A program made the position numbers and the translations under genes. Below the pieces are notes generated by a model. The model worked only from the letters and a program-made list of their open reading frames with translations, had not been told where the DNA came from and searched no databases. DNA of 64,000 nt, from NCBI GenBank assembly GCA_035048495.1, contig CM068541.1, positions 4,099,929 through 4,163,928 on the forward strand. Reading direction: 5' to 3'. This document shows, in pieces, positions 35,460 through 55,056 of this stretch (positions within the stretch are counted from its first letter, which is position 1; every line of letters begins with the position of its first letter). Source of the stretch: Euptelea pleiosperma (lineage: Eukaryota > Streptophyta > Magnoliopsida > Ranunculales > Eupteleaceae).

Positions 35460-37140
35460 TAGAAAATAGCTCTAGGTCTATGCGATCCTAGAGTACATAG
35501 ATCAGGTGGTGGGCCCACATAGAAATCATGACTATCATCATTACAGAAAATCAGTCTATTCTAGATTTTCTGATCATATGAAAAGTTAGTTAAAATAACG
35601 GTTTAATTGGATGGTTTGGATTTTTTAAATTTAAGTCCATTTTTATGATTTTTTTAGAAAATACTGATTTTGTGTGAAGATGGTCTCCGTAGTACGAACA
35701 ACTAATTGTACATTTAGATTGTCAAACATGGTCTCCATGTGAACACCACCATCGGGTGTAAGAATTAGGTATATGGGTCTCCTTATTTCTACATGCCAAA
35801 AATGACACACCCTCGTGGGGCCCCACATGGAAATGAATTAAGGAATTGTTTTGTGAAGATGATCTCTTCGCCATGGAGATCGTCGTCACAAAAAATCAGC
35901 CCATTCTGAAACTTCAAACCCTATCAAAAGTGAACTTAAAGTTAACGTTGAAATGAACAACCCGTAATTTTTTCTTGTAATTCATTTTTCATGAGACTAG
36001 AAATGTAAGAATCAGCCCTTAACACATCTCCATATGGCCCCCACAAAGGCGTGTCACCATGGCGATATAACATGCTTTTTGACAGAGAAAATGATACATG
36101 GTCACATGGAAATTAGTTAAGGACTCATCTTTTGTGAGGATGATCACCATGATGAAGAGATTATTCTTACGAAAGTCAGCCTTAACTAATCTCCATGTGG
36201 ACCCACAAAGGCATGCGTGTTAAATGGTGTCGAAATAACTTTATATATGCGTGTGTGACCCACACGGACACACACTTTGTGGGGCCCACAAGGAGGTGAG
36301 TTATATAGTTAGGATAAATCTACACTTAATTCCTACACCTAGTTATGGGGCCCACATAGAAATCATGTTGGACAATCCATCCGCACATTGAGTTGTTCAT
36401 ATTGTGGAGACATTCCATCCAAAAAACCATTATAATCTAACATTCATAACTTGAGAACTTGAAAGAGAATTAAAAAAAAATCAACACCATCCAATTAAAC
36501 CATTACTTTAGGTAAGCCTTTCGTGTGGTTAGGAGTGTCGAATTGATTATTTTTGGAATGATGATCATCATGGTGAGACTACACAATGCATGTTGGATTG
36601 TCCAACATGATCTATATGTGACCCCATAGGAATTGTGTGTGTGTGTGTGTTGTTTTGATGCACCTATTTGAACAAGGAGATGGGTTAAGGGCTGATTTTC
36701 GGTGAGAATGATCTTCTCGTCATGGTGGTCATCTTGCCAAAAATCAGCTCATTTCGACATTTCTAGTCCTACAAGAAGTGGATTACAAGTTAAAAATTTT
36801 AGATTGTTTACTTCACCCTTAACTTTAAGTGCACTTTTTGATAGGGTTAGAAGTTTAAGAATAGACTACTTTTTTGTGAGGATGATCTCAAACGATGAAA
36901 ATATATCCTCATGAAAAAATCAACTCTTAATGTGACGTCATGGGCCCCACAAAGGCGTGTCATTTTGTGTCAAAATAACGTGAAACATGCAGAGACCACA
37001 TTGGTAAGTATCCATAAAAGTGGGACCTACAGAAATGGACATGGAATCATGGACACACGATTACCACATCTCTGTAAGGTACAGGCATCGTGTGTTAATC
37101 CTGAACACCAATTTTACTGTGAATTTAGAATATGACACCT
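35460..37140. repeat. Cluster of MITE fragments (GGGCCCACATxGA family)
   Basis: Several fragments of the family whose intact member lies at 52762-53994 are stacked here. Diagnostic words GGGCCCACATAGAAATCATG, GTGAGGATGATCTC or GTGAGAATGATCTTC, and AAAATCAGC recur at about 35510, 35850, 36130, 36350, 36700, 36880 and beyond, in both orientations. Individual element borders cannot be set with confidence. No genes are present. Confidence 0.6.
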
Positions 37141-37384
37141 TTATTTCTGTTCAAAGCCGATTCACCTTTATTCCTACTTAGGAATGAAGTAAAGGGATAA
37201 AGTAGTATAAGAACCGTGATCTTGAAAACTAGATTCTCTACATCTCCTATGGTAATCCTTTATCTCATAAGCTTGACAGCGATATGCTTCAGTGATCGAA
37301 CTTTGGTGCTTGGGAGTTGGGACCATGGTTGGATATTGGTATGTCGGAAGAAAACCCTCCCTAAATGCATTTCTTAGAGAAATC

Positions 37385-37500
37385 ACTAATCAGGCTGAAT
37401 TTGTTGCGTGGGTCTACCTAGGGATGGGTCAAAGTGATTTTTGTTGTAGAGTCCAACCTAGGGATGGGCCAAACATCCCTATGGTCAGTGGCCTCTAATT
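37385..37500. mobile_element. Partial MITE core (shared-core family)
   Basis: The stretch AATCACTAATCAGGCTGAA, then GTGGGTCTACCTAGGGATGG, then GCCAAACATCCCTATGGTCA is the right half of the core shared by families A, C and D. A second short copy of the CTAGGGATGGG part is included. The left half and the ends are missing. Confidence 0.6.
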
Positions 37501-37504
37501 GTGT

Positions 37505-38055
37505 GTAACATGTCTTACACTGCAACATCAATGTTGATGATCGACAATGTTTTCTTGATGACAGAAGGAGAGTCGTTTAAAGAAGGGTAGAGGAGCAGAG
37601 ACTTATAAGAACCCTGTTAATAAGTAGAATTAAAAAAAATAAAAAATTCAAAAGAGGAACATTTTCGGAAGTGACTAATGGGCAGAACCTCAAACTAAGC
37701 CATGTTCCAAAGGGAGAGTGAAGAAAGGCATGCAAATCGATCAAGTTCAAGCTCCTTAAAACCTAAAACTACTCGAACAAGATCAGGAAAAAAGCATATA
37801 CCATGACATTCTTTAATGTATGCACTACGGAGTAAACGGAACAATTATTTGGTGATAGTTTCTAAATAAAAAGCAAGGCATCACGTCTGGAAATATTTAC
37901 ATGCTGTAGTATACCATTTAAGGCCGATGTTAGGCACTTGTGCAGACACCATTGAAACCCCCAGAAGTCTTTAAAGGTTCTGAACTTTAAACAGAAAAAC
38001 ATGACCAGGGATATGGACAGAAGGGTCGACTCAACCCAAGATGAGGTACGTTCAT
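37505..38055. other. 3' flank of the phytepsin gene
   Basis: This stretch likely contains the 3' untranslated region of the minus-strand gene ending at 38056. No other coding frame is supported, and no canonical polyadenylation signal stands out. Confidence 0.45.
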
Positions 38056-46600
<8,545 letters not shown>

Positions 46601-46604
46601 CTAC

Positions 46605-48885
46605 CAGTCAGGCCTCTGAACAGCTCAGCTACCCGTCTTTAGGCTGGTTTTAGAGACTTGGAATAAACTTTTAATATCAACCGAACGATCTCTCTGATCA
46701 TGACCGTCGATTAGGAAAAACCTCTGACACGTTTGGAACGTCTGCTTCACGAAGTTCTTATTTAGTGGAGCATAAATAAAGGATATTGTTGCGAGCTCCG
46801 ACTACATATATCGCGATCTAACAAATAAATGCTGTTTGTGGTGATGGGAGAGATAGGGTTGGTTTATCTAGACAGATAAGCAGTGAGGTCTGGATCGTAA
46901 GGTTTCAAACTTGTCGAGACCATTTAATTTGGTAGCTCGCAAAACATTAGATAAAAAGACTAAAAGGTATGGGGAGTGGGGTATCGATATCGCGTAGGAA
47001 AACGACACAGAATTATTATATTACGTTACAACTGACTGTTTACGTGTCGACTAAGTAAAATGCATGTTGGTTACCTCTCACGCCACACCTCCCTTCCCCC
47101 GGTTCTTCCTCATCTCTTTCTTTTTTGGTAGTTAGTGACTTGTTTGGCAGGTTTTTGGGATGAGCACATTTTTGCTCAGCAGCGCCTCTGTGTCTGGCAC
47201 GTACCCTCGCAATATTGTTACAACACTTTCATAAAAAAATTTAAAATTTTGAAAAATGAAAAAACAAGGTTGTTAAGGGTGTGTAGGATGCAAAGGTGCT
47301 GTTGAGCAAAAATGGGAATTGTTGTAGGGTTGGGATGAACTAAATTATGTATAAAATACAGTAGATTATGTCTAACCGTCATCTAGTTTAATGGTCTATG
47401 ATTGAGACAACTCAGCTGATGAGTCAACTTCTTCAGCTGATGAGACAACCAGGCTCCAATGAATTGCCTTTTAAGATCATAATGGTAAGAGTTTTTTTTT
47501 TTTCCCTGCAACTTGAACTACTTCTTGCTCAAACTACCAAAATATCTGAACTCTATGCTTTCAAGAGTCTTCAACGCTCTTTTTTTTATTTATTTATTTA
47601 TTTAATCAATTTGATGGTGATTTATGTGAGGTCTTACTCTATTCTTATTGTGGTAAGACTATCATTTGAAGAAAGATTCGTGCTACCCCACGGATAACCA
47701 AATAAAAATACGTGCGGTTGACCGTTGAGGCTATTGACCATTGGATTTGAGAAATCATCTACAACACAACAACTATTTTATTCTTTGCAGTTGTCTGTGG
47801 ATCATCGATCTCTTGAATCCAAAGGCTAGCAGCCTTATCCACAAATAACATTTAGCCAGACGAATAATATCTTGATTAAATATTTGTGCATACTAATATT
47901 TAACAACGTTTGGTACATGTATTAGCTCGCTTACTTCTTTTTCTTTCAATTTGTGTGGATCCCACATTTCAAAGTAAGTCAAATATATGTTAGGCGAGTG
48001 TGGGACCCACATATTAGGTTAAAGGATATAAAAAAAATTCATTTTTATCTTTTTAATATATTAAAAAATTCATTTTTATTGAAAATAATGATTTCCCTGT
48101 GAGAAAATAAAATTTTTCCATCAAGACTTATTTAGTGTGAAAATATTTACTCGGAGGGAGGTGATCAAATATTTTCCCGCCAGTGGGCAAATTTGTGGAC
48201 CCGATTAAATATTCAGTTCGGGCAAATGCGTGCCAAACACTCCCAAACGAATATTAGCGCACCCAAATATTTTATTTTGCCACCGCGGTAGCCTACCAAA
48301 CATGCCCTAAGAGCAACTCCAATGGTCTATATACCTTCAAATTTAAATGAGCTTTTTTCAAAGTTGAACTCCAACTAGTCTTCAAATTTTAAAGGCCTTC
48401 TATGTCTCTATTCTTGACATTAAATATAGATGGGATGAAATTATAACGAGGCTACTATTCACTTTCTCTAATTTTCTATATTTGTCTTTTTCCTTCCATT
48501 CAACTTTTTTTAATTACTGTCTTTTTACGGAAGAATGGTAATTTAAAAGGAGGCCAAGTAGAGTTTAACACGGTTTAGAGGCGGCTTCCCCTTCAAATTT
48601 GAAGAAGATCCTTTCTTGAAGGTTTTTTTTGAAGAGGCTAATATAAAAGTTACAAAAGCTAATATAGAAAACCTATTTTAAATTGCATTTGGATTGGATC
48701 GACCCAAAGATTTGAGCCAAAAAAAGGGGTTCCGATCCAGAACCTAGTTTTTCTTATCAGATCGGTAATAGATCCGTCGAAGAAATCATTTTGATCTCTT
48801 ATTGTATTGGAACAGAATCGATCATGTTCCAATAACAACAATAATATATCATTACCTCTCACACCCTCTGTCATTTAATTTTAGC
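46605..48885. other. Intergenic, no gene seen
   Basis: Upstream of the phytepsin gene. A possible small MITE lies at about 47150-47335 (CATTTTTGCTCAGCAGCGCC against the complement GGTGCTGTTGAGCAAAAATG), but the ends and duplication are unclear. The frames near 47398-47697 and 48659-48874 show no domain. A T-rich repeat of TATTTATT lies at about 47587-47605. Confidence 0.45.
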
Positions 48886-48894
48886 ACTTCAAAT

Positions 48895-49320
48895 CAAGGT
48901 TTAAAGGAGGCCGTTTTAACGGTTAAACGGACTGGGGGCATTACCGTTTAAACGGCCGTTAAAACGGATTGAAACGCCCAGGGGCAAAAATGGAAAAAAA
49001 AGAGGAATTAAAGCGGATTTTAACTGAAAAAATGGCTCTGAAATTCAAAATTCAAAATCTGAAAATTAAAAAAAAAATTGCATTAAAGGGAATTTAACAG
49101 AAATTAAACGGATTTTAACGGATTTAACGGTCATTTTTTTCACAAAATTTTTCAGAATTAAACGGCCGCTTAAACGATTTTAACGGCCGTTAAAACAAAA
49201 AACGGACGTTTATTTCAAAACCGATAAAATGTGTTTAAACGGTTTTTATGGAAACGGGCTAGGGGCGTTACCGTTTAAACGGCAGCTAAAACTGTTTAAA
49301 CGGCCGTTTTTAAAACCATG
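48895..49320. mobile_element. hAT-like MITE with ACGG repeats, copy 1
   Basis: A 426-bp element with ends CAAGGTTTAAAGG and TTTTAAAACCATG. It is flanked by a perfect 8-bp duplication CTTCAAAT (48887-48894 and 49321-49328), as hAT transposons make. Inside, the palindromic words TTAACGGCCGTTAAAACGG or GTTTAAACGGCCGTT recur many times. No transposase frame is present. Confidence 0.85.
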
Positions 49321-49660
49321 CTTCAAATTGGTTCTTAAAAATAAGACCCCAAATGTATCAAAATTGTGGTCCATTAGATAAATTAGGTCAAAAGTCAACT
49401 TGATCGAATAGTCAACTATATATATAATTTGTAAACTTCTTTTTTTTTATAAAAATTAATTATTGGATGATTGTAGTAATATATAATCATAGTTTCAGGA
49501 TTCAAGCACACAATTATAATTATATGATTTTATATAAAACTTCTATAAAATCATAATTCCCATTTATTTTTGTATTTGGTTTGGTCAAAATAGTATAAAA
49601 TAAATGATAAAAGAATCTTTTTTTTAAGTATTTTTTTCACCATTAGGGATTTATATGAAC

Positions 49661-50111
49661 CAAGGTTTAAAGGAGACCGTTTTAACTGTTAAACGGACTG
49701 GAGACGTTTCCTTTTAAACCATTTAAACGGCCGTTAAAACGGATTGAAACGGCAGGGGCAAAAATAGAAAATAATCAAAAAATAGAATTTAATAGAATTA
49801 AACGGATTTTAACAGTTTTAACAGAAAAAATGGCGCTGAAATTCAAATTTTGAAATTTGAAAATTAAAAAAAAAAAAAGGAATTTAACGGATTTTAACGG
49901 AAATTAAACATATTTTAACGGAATTAAACGGATTTAACAGCCATTTTTTTCACAAAAGTTCTTAGAATTAAACAGCCGTTTAAACGATTTTAACAGCCGT
50001 TAAATAAAAAAAAATGGCCGTTTTATTCAAAATCGATAAAACGTGTTTAAACGGTTTTAACGAAAACGGGCTTGGGGCGTTACTGTTTAAACGGCCGTTT
50101 TTAAAACCATG
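49661..50111. mobile_element. hAT-like MITE with ACGG repeats, copy 2
   Basis: A 451-bp element with the same ends (CAAGGTTTAAAGG and TTTTAAAACCATG) and a perfect 8-bp duplication ATATGAAC (49653-49660 and 50112-50119). It is a close sister of the copy 340 bp to its left, in the same orientation but at a different target, so it is an independent insertion rather than a tandem duplication. Confidence 0.87.
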
Positions 50112-50246
50112 ATATGAACTATGCCTACAAATTCATAGATAAGTATTTAGAATATACTTTTGACCCACAAATCTTGTTAAAAGTCAACGAAGATATTGCC
50201 TATTTTTAATTGTTATTTTGTTCTTTAAAAGAGGAAGCCATGGTTT

Positions 50247-50248
<2 letters not shown>

Positions 50249-50278
<30 letters not shown>
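50249..50278. repeat. (TA)n microsatellite
   Basis: About fifteen uninterrupted TA/AT units directly beside the MITE that begins near 50279. Confidence 0.85.
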
Positions 50279-50281
<3 letters not shown>

Positions 50282-50634
50282 GTTGGGATAGAATGACTCG
50301 TATTATTCTTACTAATAGATTACTAATGGATGTGGGGTCCACATGCAGATGAGTTAAGAGCTGATTTTTGGTGAGGAGATCATCAGTAATTTTTAAAACT
50401 TCTAACCCTATAAAATATGGACCTAAATTTAAAGGTGAAAATGGATGGTCCAAAATTTTTCAAATTGTAATCCACTTTTCATCACAAGGTTACAAATGTT
50501 AGAATAGGCTGATTTTTTGTGTGGTTGATATCCATGTTGAGAAGAACATCAAAAAATTAACCATTAACTCATCCACACTTGGCCCCACATCCATTAGTCA
50601 TTCTATTAGTAAGAATAGCGCAGTCATTCTAAAC
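50279..50634. mobile_element. MITE with long terminal inverted repeats (TAGAATGACT)
   Basis: Left arm GATAGAATGACTCGTATTAT, then CTTACTAATAGATTACTAAT, then GGATGTGGGGTCCACA; right arm is the complement (TGGCCCCACATCCATTAGTC, then CTATTAGTAAGAATAG, then CAGTCATTCTAAACCC). Arms are about 60 bp. The interior has the GTGAGGAGATCATCA words of the GGGCCCACAT family. The flanks are TA-rich, so the target duplication is not decidable. Confidence 0.75.
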
Positions 50635-50752
50635 CCTATATATCTATATATAAATAACTCTGACTGTTGTTTGACCCATTATAACATCCATAACTGTGAT
50701 GTTACCTACTCATTATGCAATTATAAAAATCCCTTCGAACCTTGGAGGAAAC

Positions 50753-51543
50753 ATTCCGTTTGGCAAACTAGTGGAAGTAAAAAGTAACTTCTAAATTAAG
50801 TTGCTGAATTTAAAATTTGCTATTTAGAAACAAAAGTTTGTTTGGTGAAACACCGACTTATAAGTCAAATAGTAAAAAAGTTAGTTTGATATGAATTAAG
50901 TTAAAAAGTCATTTTCTTATAATTTTATATACATATTATATTCTAATAAACCATTAATAAATATCATAAATCAATTACATATGTTGGGTTTTATTTCAAA
51001 AAAAAGAGATGATCTATTGACCTGCTCCTCAGCAAACCATCACTATTTTTTCTCCCTTCATAAGATGTTTTCTATATACACTTCATAATATGAAGTTTAC
51101 TAGATAGAACAAAAACACAAATTCCTTGGAAAGAAAGAATTGACTGCTAGAGAAAGAGAAATAGAATTCTCACTGTGGATGGGGTCGAAGAGATGATACC
51201 ACCTCACGGTTGAAGAGATGGAGAGAGGAAAGAAAATGAGAGAACCCCTAATCATCAAAGATGGAGAGGACTGTGATGTAAAAAAAAAAAAATTCTTTTT
51301 ATTTGAGCCAGAGGTAAAATTGGCATTTGGAAAGATTCACTTAAATTAGAAGCTTCAGTTTCGTAAAAAAATTTGACTTTTGCTTCCACCGGAAGTAAGA
51401 AGCAAAAAATTTTTGCTTCCACAAAAAGTTAGTTTTTGACTTTTGAGAAGCAATTTCAAAATGGATACCCAAACAAACTTTTCAACTTTTTTACTTTTAG
51501 AAGCAAAAAAAGTAACTTATTTTGGTGTTGGCAAACAGGCCCT
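50753..51543. mobile_element. Possible hAT-like element (GTTTGGCAAAC ends)
   Basis: Left CCGTTTGGCAAACTAGTGG and right GGTGTTGGCAAACAGGCCC are inverted, and subterminal AAGTAACTT and AGCAAAAAA words pair across the element. Borders are approximate and no duplication is confirmed. No coding frame is supported inside. Confidence 0.45.
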
Positions 51544-51549
51544 AACTCA

Positions 51550-51910
51550 CAAGCAAGATTGGAAGCAAGGGCAATCATGGGATTTCCTTGATTTGGCCAC
51601 TCCTTGTTCTTGGTGAGGGAAAATGACAAGTTGCGTTGGGGGTCAACCCGAGCCCAACCTAACTTTCAAGGCACTGAACTTGAGCATGAGCCTGAGCCTG
51701 AGTCGAACCTGAGGTTGGGCCTGAGAATCTCAGCCTGATAAGGGGTGAACTTGGATAGACCCAGTCTGAGTCTGATGGCCTAATCCGACCTTGGTCTGGG
51801 CTTGGGGCTGATATATTTGAAACTTGGGCTGAGCTCGAACAAGAATTCTTGGGCCCCAACAAAAATCGGGTTGGATTCAGGCTGACATCTTGGAACTCGA
51901 GTCCTCGACC
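51550..51910. other. Repeat-derived intergenic DNA
   Basis: Rich in GGGCCTGAG, GAGCCTGAG and CTTGGGCTGAG words, like degenerate hAT-type or other repeat interiors. No gene. Confidence 0.4.
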
Positions 51911-51913
51911 CAC

Positions 51914-52077
51914 ACTCTATGCTTTACTATATGTTTATTTATATTACTTAGGCATTAAGGAAACCCCAAAAAGAGGATTTATAGCTTTTTTCTTCACTCT
52001 ATGCTTTACTATATGTTTATTTATATTACTTAGGCATTAAGGAAACCCCAAAAAGAGGATTTATAGCTTTTTTCTTG
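51914..52077 (+). repeat. Perfect 82-bp tandem duplication
   Basis: Two identical units beginning ACTCTATGCTTTACTATATG (at 51914 and 51996) and ending with GCTTTTTTCTT. Identity implies a recent duplication or an assembly artefact. Confidence 0.88.
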
Positions 52078-52139
52078 GATTCCTTGTCCTCCTCTCTACT
52101 TTCTTTCTTCAAGAATCAAGTCCCTCAAGTTGTCACCTA

Positions 52140-52440
52140 GGACACTCCTCGGGCCCACTGGCCCCCTGAATGTTTGACCCACAGCTTGGTGGACCTACTC
52201 ACTAAGAATCAGTGATTGGTTATTTATAGTCATTGAATTTGAACACTTTTTCATCATGGGCTTGAAACCAGCCATTGACCTTTTCACGAAGCCCATGATG
52301 AAAAAGTGCTCAATTCATACAACTAAAAGTCACAAATCACTCTGATTTTGTGTGCGTAGGTCAGCCTAGGTGTGGACCAAACATTCAGGGGGGCACTGTG
52401 CCTGAAATAGTACTACATGGAAATTTTATGATACGGACTG
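52140..52440. mobile_element. MITE-like palindromic element
   Basis: An inverted structure: GGGCCCACTGGCCCCCTGAA then GTTTGACCCACAG on the left pairs with GTGTGGACCAAACATTCAGG then GGGCACTGTG on the right. The middle is a near-perfect palindrome built of ACTTTTTCATCATGGGCTT and its complement AAGCCCATGATGAAAAAGT (about 52246-52310). Ends and duplication are unclear. It is related to family G by its words. Confidence 0.6.
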
Positions 52441-52444
52441 CAGC

Positions 52445-52750
52445 ATCATAGAACGGCTAGAGTACTTCCATCATTTTTTACGGAAGGTTCAACCCATGAG
52501 CACTCAAGTCTGGCCACTTTGGTTAGGCAAGGAGCCTAGGATACTTAAATATCCCCAAACTTCAAACTAAAAATGTCGGTAAGCCCAACTAGAAATTGAT
52601 GACCTGGCCCAAAGATGTAACCTTGTGCCAGGCTTGGGCCTGAAAGAATCGACTTGTACATATTCGATCTTTCATAGGGTTTTACTAATCTCGACCATTG
52701 GAATATTTAAGGTGGTGAAATTTCTTTCTAGTTGAAAGTCTTGCCTACCG
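52445..52750. other. Intergenic, no gene seen
   Basis: Nothing protein-like or RNA-like is apparent. It may contain GGCTTGGGCC repeat words from an older insertion. Confidence 0.4.
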
Positions 52751-52761
52751 TTTTTTTTGAC

Positions 52762-53994
52762 GAGTCCGACTAGAGCTACACCCATTTCTTACACCCGGAG
52801 GTGGGGCCTACGTAGAGATCATGTTGGACCATCCAACCATACATTGAGCTGTTCTTGGCATGATGATCATTATCACCAAACATCAGTTTATTTCGTCATT
52901 GCCAACCATATAAAATTGGGAATTTTTGACATACCCCCCCCCCCACACACACACACAATTTGAAAAAGCTGACATACCCCCCTATGACTCGATCCACTGT
53001 CATTTGACCAGTGTTGACTATCTAATTTTGTATTAAATGACGAAAGTGCCCTTGTCTTCAACATTAGATCAAGGGTTTGGGTTTAGGGTTTAGGCCAAAA
53101 CCCATACCCCAAATCAAGCATGAAAAGAGGAGATTAAAAATAAAAATTAAAACCCATGTTGGTAAACTTGAGATTTTTATTTTATTTTATTTTTTTTATG
53201 AATTAAACAAATATTGAGAAGGAAAAACCCCAAAAAATAAATAAAACTCATGAATGAATGTGATTTTTTTATGGATTTTATTGTAGAATAAAATTTTAAA
53301 ATCGGGAGAACCCAACTTTCCAAAATCCACATCTCAAAGGCTTAAAATATAAATTGCTTTGTCTTATTTTTCATTTTTGTTAATGAAAAATTTAAAACTA
53401 AAATCGTATGCTTTGTAATTTTTTTTTTTAACCTTGGGTTTTAAATTATTGCCATGCCAAAGTGGTGGCCGGCCAGCCATGAGACTCCGGTGGGTTGGTC
53501 GCCGGTGATGGACGGCCAACCCATTGGAATCTCTTGGCCAGCCGTCCCCAACAGCCGTTTGATTTGGGGTTTCGATTTTGGCCCAAACCCTTGTTCTAAG
53601 GTTGAAGACAAGGGCATTTTTGCCATTTAATACAAAATTAGGTAGTCAACTCGGGTCAACACTGGTCAATTGATAGTGGACCGAGTCATAGGGGGGTATG
53701 TCAGCTTTTTCAAATTGTGGGTGGGTATGTCAAATTTTAAAGATAACATTGGGGGGGTATATCAAAAATACCCTATAAAATTTTGATCCAAAATAATGGC
53801 TTAATTGGATGGTCTGGATTTTTCAAATTAAAGTCTATTTTTCTTGAGGTTAGGAATGATAAATTTTCCTGATTTTTTTGTGAGGAGGGTAACCATAGCA
53901 TGAAAAACTCATTGTGCGGTTGGATTGTGCAATGTGATCTCCATGTGGGCCCCACCCCCGGGTGTAAGAAATGGGTGTAGCTCTAGACGGACTC
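52762..53994. mobile_element. MULE-type MITE (GGGCCCACAT family) split by a nested MULE
   Basis: Left arm GAGTCCGACTAGAGCTACAC then CCATTTCTTACACCCGGAGG; right arm is the complement of GAGTCCGTCTAGAGCTACAC then CCATTTCTTACACCCGG. The flanking 9-mers TTTTTTGAC and TTTTTTGAT agree at 8 of 9. Without the nested element at 52918-53773 and its extra duplication the host is about 368 bp. The nested insertion shows it is the older of the two. Confidence 0.85.
52918..53773. mobile_element. Nested long-TIR MULE-type element
   Basis: An 856-bp element inside the MITE above. Ends: GGGAATTTTTGACATACCCC and the complement of GGGTATTTTTGATATACCCC. It has a perfect 9-bp duplication TATAAAATT (52909-52917 and 53774-53782). 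The inverted arms extend over 200 bp (GACTCGATCCACTGTCATTT against the complement GTGGACCGAGTCAT; CGAAAGTGCCCTTGTCTTCA against TGAAGACAAGGGCATTTTT). No transposase is visible. Fragments of the same family lie at 1120-1565 and 56590-57180. Confidence 0.87.
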
Positions 53995-54065
53995 TTTTTT
54001 GATACGGACTTTTGGATCTTAAAATGAACTAATCGTTTTCCTACCGTTGGATCTAAAGACGTCAT

Positions 54066-54121
54066 TCGGTATATTATATTACTTACTAGTGGGTCGGTAT
54101 ATTATATTACTTACTAGTGGG
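54066..54121 (+). repeat. 28-bp tandem duplication that includes a Helitron-like end
   Basis: TCGGTATATTATATTACTTA then CTAGTGGG is present twice in tandem (54066-54093 and 54094-54121). Each unit contains the first bases of the terminus of the adjacent Helitron-like element. Confidence 0.8.
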
Positions 54122-54283
54122 TGGCCCGTGCCCTCGGCACTCTCCGACAAAGCATTTGCCAAAATCAGGTGTGAGTGGCTGAGATCCACCGTCCATTTGG
54201 GAAATAAGATCTCAGCCATCCTTTATGAAGCCAATAAGAGGGGGGATAAGTGGGGAGACAACATCCATGTTTTGTTATATAGA
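54114..54283 (-). mobile_element. Helitron-like short element, copy 3
   Basis: Minus-strand element with 5' end TCTATATAACAAAACATGG (preceded by A), then GTTGTCTCCCC, GCTTCATAAAGGATGGCTGA and ACGGTGGATCTCAGCCACTC. The 3' end reads hairpin GTGCCGAGGGCAC, ten bases, then CTAG. About 170 bp. It gives the clearest pair of ends. Confidence 0.75.
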
Positions 54284-54294
54284 TACACTCAGCT

Positions 54295-55050
54295 CTGATA
54301 GGATATACAATGTTAGGTCAATACTCTTGAGGAAATATTGTTTGTACTTATAGGTCGGATATGTGTTCTCATTTGATTGGTCGTCCATTTCTCCCGCGGG
54401 TACTATATAGTTGGCAATGAAAATTTCCTACTTTCGAATAGTGTCAATAATTATAGTTAGAAGTCAACTAAAACTCAAAATTTAGTGTATCTAATTAGAG
54501 TTAAAAATTAACTAAAACCCATATGAACTACTTGGTTAACTGGTTGGGCTCAGAGTTAATAGTTTCTAAGCCCAGCAAATTAACACTCCTAATGGCCACC
54601 TTCTAAGACCTTAACGGGCCTCAAGCTGCCATTCCTCTCGAAAAGATATCTTATTAGGAGTGGGCAAACTTTAGCTATTTTACCACGATTGATATTGCAC
54701 CTGCGGATTTGTTCTGCAATTCGATCCCGTGACCCTTTGGCCGTAACGACGATCGACCTCTGCACCTGCGGGGCCCCACCGCACCCTTAGGGAGCGGCAT
54801 TATTGATCCTCAACCACTAGCAACCACTAGCAAGTAGCAACACCGCCCCAAAAGAAAAGAGAATTATTTTGTTGTGATCTCTAAATTATTCAGTTCAAAA
54901 CAATAAGAAAGAATGAAAAATTAATTGAGTCGTAACCCTCCCCCACAAAAAATGAACATGTGTATGATCCCGTTTTCTTTTTCATCCCCCACTAAAAAAG
55001 AATGAAAAAACAATGAACAAAAGAGATCTACTTGACTTTTCGTTCGTAGA
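54295..55050. other. 3' flank of the WRKY gene, no gene
   Basis: Around 54600-54660 there is a sequence related to that at 19500 (ACCTTAACGGGCCTCAAGC). The bases nearest 55050 should be the WRKY 3' untranslated region. No coding frame is supported. Confidence 0.45.
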
Positions 55051-55056
55051 AAAATT

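Noticed and set aside
48895..50111. Reading the two ACGG-rich blocks as a satellite or tandem duplication
   Set aside because: Each block has its own different perfect 8-bp flanking duplication, so they are separate insertions.
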